In this document: piece after piece, positions 38,250 to 43,150 of the stretch
Numbering within the stretch: the first letter of the stretch is position 1
Layout of the letters: each line of letters begins with the position of its first letter
Assembly (NCBI GenBank): GCA_021769425.1
Contig: JAETSX010000025.1
Coordinates: 1-43,150, forward strand
DNA from: Eubacterium sp.
GTDB taxonomy: Bacteria > Bacillota > Clostridia > Lachnospirales > Lachnospiraceae
DNA: 43,150 nucleotides
Direction of reading: 5' to 3'
Notes under the pieces: generated by a model
Database searches by the model: none
What the model saw: the letters and a program-made list of their open reading frames with translations, nothing else
What the model was told of the DNA's origin: nothing
Translations under genes and position numbers: made by a program

Positions 38250-40073
38250 TTATTTTGCTTTTCCTCCCGCCGGCAGTTCCAGTTCCCTCTGCTCCACATT
38301 ATTGGAGAGATACCGGAAGGTTCCGTCCGAAGAGGGCATCACAACGATTTCATTTCTAAAAGCAAGATCCGAATTGTAATCGGCCCATACCCCGTCCACA
38401 TACAGGGTGATGCTCCCATCCTCATGTTCCACATAATCCACAACTTCTCCAAAGGGCGGGTAAGGAACGGCATATATCATCTCATGGGGATAACTTGCCG
38501 TACTTTCTTCATATCCGCATTTTTCCCGCACTTGCTCCAACGACACCGGGAAATAAGCAGTCATCACCCGCTCATATAACTCTGCCGGTATCCTGCCGCC
38601 CTCCGTTTTCAGAAATTCCCCGGTATCCATACGGTAAATGTCCTCAAACATACAGGGCATTAGAATATCTTCTGCATTGCCGCTGTCCCAGTTTGTCACA
38701 AGAACATGATAATTCCCATAGCTTAACCCGGATATGTATCTGGCCGTCAATTCTCTGCATTTGTCAGAAAGCGGCTTTACCCGCCAGCATTGGCGCAGGC
38801 TGGCATGAGCCGCCACATCCTCATAAGCATAAATCAGATACCCTTTTTCTGTCATCTTAAGTTCTGCGATATTGCTCACTAAGGTTTCTTTTATTCTGCA
38901 GGATGGGCTGAATGTATCCCGGAAAGATTCCTGGCTGTCTGTTCTGAAAAACTCCTGTGATAATTCCTCCCTGCCGCCCTCCGTCACGAGGCTATCTCCT
39001 GACGTATGCTCCATCTGCCATTCTACCCCGACGTAATATGTCTGCAAGCTTCCGTCTCTGTACAGAAAAGTTAAAGTCCCAATCAGTCCGTCCAGATTGA
39101 TCTCAAATATCGTCACCACTGCCTCACGCTGCTCCAGATAGCGCTGGTAAAATTCCTCTGTTTTCTCATAATTTTCCATATTAGTATCCGCCGTGACGCT
39201 GACAAATCCTGCGTTTCCAAGAATTGCTGCAGCTTCCCTGCGCTGTTCGTCTGTAAAGTTTCTGATATAGAAATGCCCGGAAGGCCCCTCTGCATATTCC
39301 GCATTCTGGTACACTTCCCTCACCTGCTCTGCCGCCTCCAGCGCCTGATTCTGTAACTCTTCTTTTTCCGATTCTGTAAAGAGACACTGAGCCGCCTGGG
39401 GCAAAAGCCATACGGATGAGCCTGATTCATCATCTTTCTGACTTTGGGCCGGATTCCCCGCCTGGGGCTGTGACAATGTGTCTTCCTGACTTTGGGTAAG
39501 ATTTCCTGCCTGAAGTTCCGGTAATGCGCCTGCCTGACTTGGAACCGGATTCCTCACCTGGAGCTCTGACAATTTTTCTTTTGCTTTAACGCTGCCTAAA
39601 ATTTCTGCCGGAAGTTCCCAGAGCGTCTTTTGAAATTGGTTTTTTTTCTCCAATCTGACAAAATCCGAATGAAAAATGCTGCCTGCACCCGTCACTGCCA
39701 ATAACAACAAGCAACATGCCGCTCTTCTGTGCATTTTTTCCTGCATTTTTCTTCGAAGCTTTCTTCCCTGCGTTTTTCTTTTTCTCCGTACATTTCTTCC
39801 CATGGCATCTATTCTTTTCCTCTGTGCACTTCTTCCTATGGCATCTATTCTTTTCCTCTGTGCACTTCTTCCCATGGCATCTATTCTTTTCCTCTGTGCA
39901 CTTCTTCCCATGGCATCTATTTGTTCTCTCTGCACATTTTTTTCCATGGCATCTATTTGTTCTCTCTGCACATTTCTTCCCATGGCATCTATTCTTTCTC
40001 TCTGTACGTTTCTTTCCATGGTATCTATTCTTTCTCTCTGTACGTTTCTTTCCCTTTTTACCTTTCTTTCCAT
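38250..40073 (-). CDS. membrane-anchored protein with N-terminal repeat array (DUF6070-like)
   Basis: 607 aa. Residues 1-~105 are very basic and consist mainly of 12-residue repeats (RNVQRERIDAMG type). One membrane helix follows (about 113-131), so the array is probably cytoplasmic and the rest extracellular. A second, 16-residue repeat (QAGNLTQSQEDTLSQP type) lies at about 170-215. The C-terminal ~380 residues share the pattern EVVDYVEHEDGSITLYVDGV with the next gene (EVVSYTNNEDGTVTLVVNAV), so the two are paralogues. The DUF6070 name is from memory. It starts 4 bp after the upstream gene stop. The true start is uncertain because many repeat units carry an in-frame ATG. Confidence 0.7.
   Translation of the reverse strand: MERKVKRERNVQRERIDTMERNVQRERIDAMGRNVQREQIDAMEKNVQREQIDAMGRSAQRKRIDAMGRSAQRKRIDAIGRSAQRKRIDAMGRNVRRKRKTQGRKLRRKMQEKMHRRAACCLLLLAVTGAGSIFHSDFVRLEKKNQFQKTLWELPAEILGSVKAKEKLSELQVRNPVPSQAGALPELQAGNLTQSQEDTLSQPQAGNPAQSQKDDESGSSVWLLPQAAQCLFTESEKEELQNQALEAAEQVREVYQNAEYAEGPSGHFYIRNFTDEQRREAAAILGNAGFVSVTADTNMENYEKTEEFYQRYLEQREAVVTIFEINLDGLIGTLTFLYRDGSLQTYYVGVEWQMEHTSGDSLVTEGGREELSQEFFRTDSQESFRDTFSPSCRIKETLVSNIAELKMTEKGYLIYAYEDVAAHASLRQCWRVKPLSDKCRELTARYISGLSYGNYHVLVTNWDSGNAEDILMPCMFEDIYRMDTGEFLKTEGGRIPAELYERVMTAYFPVSLEQVREKCGYEESTASYPHEMIYAVPYPPFGEVVDYVEHEDGSITLYVDGVWADYNSDLAFRNEIVVMPSSDGTFRYLSNNVEQRELELPAGGKAK
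39796..40049. repeat. 36-bp tandem array at a gene start
   Basis: About seven 36-bp units encode 12 residues each. Most contain a purine-rich AGAGGAAAAGAATAG or AGAGAGAAAG stretch and an in-frame ATG (one unit has ATA). The unit resembles the junction GGAGGAAAAGAATAAGGGC-ATG that precedes the gene, suggesting the translation start region itself was amplified. Confidence 0.9.
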
Positions 40074-40077
40074 GCCC

Positions 40078-41640
40078 TTATTCTTTTCCTCCGTAAATTT
40101 TCTCCCATTGTTCCTTTGTCAGACGCTCTGCATGCCACCAAAAAGAATTATCATTTTCTGCCGAAATTCCTTCCTGCTGTACTTTTGTTTCGTCCGCACC
40201 AAAGTAAGAAATTACCTGATTTGACACATACTGAAAATCCTCCCCGGCAATCGGAGAATTCTCCCCGGCCATTGGAGAATTCTCTCTGCTGTTTGCTTCT
40301 TCACCTTTTGGGCCATATGATATGCCAACATTGTTGTTCTGAAAAACCGCTGTACTGCCATTTTGAGAATCTTCATCTTTTCCCGGGCGAATCACCGTTT
40401 TATGAGAAAATAATTTGGAGGTTTTTCCATCGGGATATACCGCATTGACAACCAGCGTGACTGTCCCGTCCTCATTGTTAGTATAACTTACTACCTCAGG
40501 GTATGGAATATCAGAATAATCAACCTCATAAAACCCCCGGGGCCTGTATTCATAAGCCCCATCTTCCGGAAAATAAGTAGTTTTGGCGCGAATCGCTTCC
40601 AGGCCTATATTAAAATGTGACAGAATTACAGTTTCAAATTCATCCTCTGGTATCTGATACACTTTCCCCGTATTTAAATTCTCATCCGCGGCATAAGGAA
40701 CCGGCCTCTGATATAACTCTGGATAAAATACATCAAACACATCATATAACTCCAAAGCTCCAAAATCTTCCTGACTCCAGTCTGAAAGGAATATATTATT
40801 CCTCCCATATCCCACCGGCAAAATATATTTCCGGTTCCACTCCCGGCAGGTTTCGTCCAACGGCAGCACCCGCAAAACCGCATACTCCGGCTTATCGCTT
40901 AAAGTAAGCACATAATCTACCGCCGAAAAATATTTCCCCTCAAAAATCAAATACCCTTCTTTGGTAAATTGCCATCTGTCGGCAGGGTAACTTACTGTAT
41001 CAATGTTTATTAAAACGCCGTTATCGTCATACTGACAGTATTCTCTGACAATATTAATTTTGCCTTCTTCCGTTTTTAAATCGAATTTCCGCAGGCCGTA
41101 ATCAGCGGCCACAAGAATCGTCTGTTCTGCCGGTTCCTGTTTTTCCACCGCTTTACAAAATTCCAACACTTGTTCTGCATTGGTCATATTAATCTGATTT
41201 TCACTGTCTACGGCCGCATATCCCTGTTCCCCAAGCCATGCGACGATACTTTGCATGTTTTCCAGAGCGCCTGATGTATTTGTTTCCGCTGCTTTCTTGT
41301 ATATTTCCTGGCAGAGTTCCGCTATATGCTCCGTTTCTTTGAACTCGTGTTCTTCTGTTTCCGATGATTCAGCGAGAATGTCTGAAGCTGTTTGGGGTTC
41401 TGATGCTTCAACGGAAATGTCCGAAGCTGTTTGAGATTCTGATGCTTCAGTGGGTACCTCTGAGCTGTTTGGGCCTTCTGATATTTCAGCGGGTACCTCT
41501 GGGCCTTTTTGGGGTTCTGATGCTTCAGCGGGTACCTCTGGGCCTTTTAGTTCTTCCTTACTGCAGCCGGCTGCCAGAACCCAAAACGCTGCAAACAATA
41601 AAATTTGTATGATACTGCTCCTTTTTCTCATAATAATCAC
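40078..41640 (-). CDS. lipoprotein, paralogue of the downstream membrane protein (DUF6070-like)
   Basis: 520 aa. A signal peptide ends in the lipobox LAAGC (Cys26). Next come four to five 14-residue repeats (GPEVPAEASEPQK type, about 33-95), a flexible surface stalk. The globular part holds KTVIRPGKDEDSQN and EVVSYTNNEDGTVTL in common with the 607-aa protein. A shorter repeat (NSPMAGE/NSPIAGE) lies near the C-terminus. It starts at a GTG with AAAGGA 5 nt upstream; the ATG at 41631 is the alternative. It is the first gene of the pair. Function unknown; an envelope location is clear. Confidence 0.78.
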   Translation of the reverse strand: MIIMRKRSSIIQILLFAAFWVLAAGCSKEELKGPEVPAEASEPQKGPEVPAEISEGPNSSEVPTEASESQTASDISVEASEPQTASDILAESSETEEHEFKETEHIAELCQEIYKKAAETNTSGALENMQSIVAWLGEQGYAAVDSENQINMTNAEQVLEFCKAVEKQEPAEQTILVAADYGLRKFDLKTEEGKINIVREYCQYDDNGVLINIDTVSYPADRWQFTKEGYLIFEGKYFSAVDYVLTLSDKPEYAVLRVLPLDETCREWNRKYILPVGYGRNNIFLSDWSQEDFGALELYDVFDVFYPELYQRPVPYAADENLNTGKVYQIPEDEFETVILSHFNIGLEAIRAKTTYFPEDGAYEYRPRGFYEVDYSDIPYPEVVSYTNNEDGTVTLVVNAVYPDGKTSKLFSHKTVIRPGKDEDSQNGSTAVFQNNNVGISYGPKGEEANSRENSPMAGENSPIAGEDFQYVSNQVISYFGADETKVQQEGISAENDNSFWWHAERLTKEQWEKIYGGKE

Positions 41641-41836
41641 ATAGTCCTTTCACTCCGGCAACAATAGCCCTATATTTTCAGCAATATTGCCTCTGTCACA
41701 TCTTCCGCAAATCTGCCAGTTCCTGTGTATCGAAATATAATTATTTTAAATCTTACATTTATAAGATTTCACTGTTTTTAATATATTACATCTGTAGGAT
41801 ATAGAAGTCAAGTAATTTTTTCCTCCAGCGCAGTTG

Positions 41837-41984
41837 GAAATTGTAACAGTTCAGCCTTCGGCCTCACTGTTACTGAATCCAGTCCATTGAAAGTTTGCCT
41901 TCCGCAAAGGGCTGGAATCTTGGCTCAATCTACACCCTCTCACGGCCTTTGCAGCAAGTGCAAAGGCCTGGACTGAACTGTTAC
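41837..41984. other. nested-hairpin element upstream of the recombinase
   Basis: Stems: GTAACAGT/ACTGTTAC (41843-41850 with 41866-41873), CAGTCC/GGACTG (41880-41885 with 41970-41975), TTTGC/GCAAA near 41894-41908, and a perfect GGCCTTTGC/GCAAAGGCC (41944-41952 with 41960-41968). The end CTGAACTGTTAC (41973-41984) is an exact inverted copy of 41843-41854. The whole is a closed, 142-bp structure. It may be a recombination site, a structured RNA or a MITE. Confidence 0.55.
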
Positions 41985-41994
41985 TGGAAATTTT

Positions 41995-42022
41995 CTGACA
42001 TATAGGAAAATTTATGTATAAT
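41995..42022 (+). promoter_or_regulatory. promoter of the tyrosine recombinase
   Basis: CTGACA (41995-42000), 16-nt spacer, perfect TATAAT (42017-42022), then AAAGGAGAAAATATT before the ATG at 42064. The -35 lies 10 bp after the nested-hairpin element. Confidence 0.7.
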
Positions 42023-42063
42023 AGAATATTTGAGAGGGAAATTCATACAAAGGAGAAAATATT

Positions 42064-42984
42064 ATGCACAATTTACAAACACACATCAAAAATTATTTGA
42101 ATTACTGCAATTCTCAAAAGCGCCTGGATGAAAAAACAATAAAAGCCTACCGCATTGATTTAAGGCAGTTTTCCGAACAGCTTACGGTTTCAGAAATTGC
42201 AGAAATTACGCCTCCCGAACTGGAAAAATATATTGCCGGTCTGCATCAGCAATACAAGCCCAGAACCGCTAAACGGAAAATCGCCTCTGTTAAGGCTCTG
42301 TTCCATTATTTTGAATACAAAGAAATTATTGATAGAAATCCTTTTAACCGAATGCAGATACGTTTTCGGGAACCCATGATTTTGCCCAAGACAATTCCAT
42401 TGCGCACCGTCGAGCGATTCCTGGCTGCCATTTATCAGCAATGCCAAAAGGCCGACACCGAATACCAAAAAAGAAATGCCCTGCGGGACGCCGCTGTTGC
42501 AGAATTGCTATTTGCCACCGGTATGAGAATCTCGGAACTTTGTTCCCTGAAAACAAATGACATAAATCTGTATGACGGCACAGTGCTCATTTATGGGAAA
42601 GGCGATAAGGAACGGCGGATTCAGATTGGCAACGACTCTGTGATCCAGATTCTGGAAAAGTATAATAATAGCTTTTACAGGGAAATTCAGGCTTGCGGAC
42701 GTTTTTTCGTAAATCAGGCCGGTAATGCTCTGTCCGATCAGGCGGTTCGGAGAATGATCAACAAGTACACTGCGCTGGCTTCCATAGAATTGCATATTAC
42801 ACCTCATATGTTCCGGCATACTTTTGCTACAAGTTTGCTGGAAGCGGATGTTGATATACGGTTTATTCAGGAAATGCTGGGGCATAGTTCGATTAATATT
42901 ACGGAGATTTATACGCATGTGGCGGTGGAGAAGCAGAGGGATATCTTAATGACTAAGCATCCTAGGAAAGATTTTCGGGTGTAG
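42064..42984 (+). CDS. XerC/D-like tyrosine recombinase
   Basis: 306 aa. An N-terminal SAM-like core-binding domain (1-~95) is followed by the catalytic domain with R155 (TGMRISEL), K179 (YGKGDKER), H248 and R251 (HMFRH), H274 (LGHSS) and Y283 (EIYTHV), the full pentad plus nucleophile. It catalyses strand exchange through a 3'-phosphotyrosine. Size is that of Xer or small integrases. No phage or conjugation genes accompany it. With an inverted-repeat structure just upstream, a role in a local DNA inversion or integration is possible but unproven. Confidence 0.93.
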   Translation: MHNLQTHIKNYLNYCNSQKRLDEKTIKAYRIDLRQFSEQLTVSEIAEITPPELEKYIAGLHQQYKPRTAKRKIASVKALFHYFEYKEIIDRNPFNRMQIRFREPMILPKTIPLRTVERFLAAIYQQCQKADTEYQKRNALRDAAVAELLFATGMRISELCSLKTNDINLYDGTVLIYGKGDKERRIQIGNDSVIQILEKYNNSFYREIQACGRFFVNQAGNALSDQAVRRMINKYTALASIELHITPHMFRHTFATSLLEADVDIRFIQEMLGHSSINITEIYTHVAVEKQRDILMTKHPRKDFRV

Positions 42985-42995
42985 AGAAGGATGAG

Positions 42996-43030
42996 GGCAA
43001 TCTGGGTGAGGAGATTGCCTTTCTCCTTTT
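42996..43030 (+). terminator. terminator of the recombinase gene
   Basis: GGCAATC (42996-43002) pairs with GATTGCC (43013-43019), extendable by GAGAAGG/TTTCTC, then CTCCTTTTT. Confidence 0.85.
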
Positions 43031-43142
43031 TAGGGGTAGGGATGGATAATCCACAGTTATCTGTCGGATTGGCGGGAAATTGGATGTGATCCGTTGAGAT
43101 TAAAAATGAAAGAAATTTTTATATAGAAAATGGTATCTAAAT

Positions 43143-43150
43143 AAAGGAGA
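43143..43150 (+). promoter_or_regulatory. ribosome binding site at the window edge
   Basis: AAAGGAGA ends the window and closely matches the sites used by other genes here, so a plus-strand gene should start within about 10 bases beyond the edge. Nothing else is seen in 43031-43142. Confidence 0.6.

Noticed and set aside
39796-40049. 36-bp repeats resembling a CRISPR array
   Set aside because: Contiguous units without spacers that encode a 12-residue repeat.
39729-40448. Long plus-strand open frames with repeated Ser/Phe/His motifs
   Set aside because: They arise from the repeat array of the minus-strand gene; a 3n repeat without stops opens several frames.
42064-42984. Prophage or integrative conjugative element
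   Set aside because: Only the recombinase is present; no structural, packaging, relaxase or replication genes lie in the window.

Overview
The window looks like chromosome of an anaerobic, spore-forming Clostridia member, most likely Lachnospiraceae. This is inferred from the gene content: a DUF1700/HAAS-type membrane protein, orphan EutH, BlaI/M56 pairs, paired hybrid kinase and Hpt proteins, a DUF6179/DUF6323-like pair, AT-biased intergenic DNA and strong AGGAGG ribosome binding sites. No rRNA or ribosomal protein genes are present, so the genus cannot be fixed.

Layout. 0.1-2.7 kb: a PAS histidine kinase and an overlapping response regulator with a degenerate HD-GYP domain. 2.7-3.7 kb: seven tRNA genes (Pro-Gly-Arg-His-Gln-Lys-Leu in transcription order) behind one consensus promoter and ahead of one terminator. 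3.8-9.6 kb: housekeeping genes on the minus strand (YfcE-like phosphoesterase, RdgB, amidase, papain-like protease, RlmL-like methyltransferase, rhodanese). 9.65 kb: a tiny Asn/Ser-rich protein behind a forespore-type promoter. 9.96-13.8 kb: a plus-strand response regulator / ABC ATPase / permease / kinase locus, preceded by an 11-codon leader ORF and a hairpin. 13.9-16.7 kb: a 758-aa cNMP-fold protein with a HAAS membrane protein. 16.9 kb: tRNA-Arg. 17.0-22.1 kb: a five-gene nickel/peptide-type ABC importer. 22.6-23.7 kb: cysK. 23.9-26.8 kb: hybrid kinase plus Hpt. 27.1-30.4 kb: blaI / blaR1-like / eutH operon with two BlaI-type operators. 30.5-33.5 kb: a WYL-like / SF1 helicase / DUF2726-like nuclease fusion. 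33.8-38.1 kb: two uncharacterised paired proteins and two nucleotidyltransferases. 38.2-41.6 kb: two related membrane-anchored proteins. 42.0-43.0 kb: a lone tyrosine recombinase.

Two genome-scale features stand out. First, seven copies (plus one decayed half copy) of a palindromic element of about 93 bp lie between genes throughout the window. One interrupts the response regulator / ABC operon and two form a composite flanked by a further inverted repeat. Second, in-frame minisatellites (33, 36 and 66 bp units) are unusually frequent from 28 to 41 kb, mostly in extracytoplasmic or membrane-proximal linkers. One array repeats a unit that contains an in-frame ATG and a purine-rich Shine-Dalgarno-like stretch at the very start of its gene.

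The best candidates for undescribed biology are the palindromic element family, the leader-peptide/hairpin control of the ABC operon, the M56/BlaI-controlled EutH, the WYL-helicase-nuclease fusion, and two multi-hairpin noncoding stretches (35.4-35.9 kb and 41.84-41.98 kb). All calls come from reading the sequence. No database search was possible.
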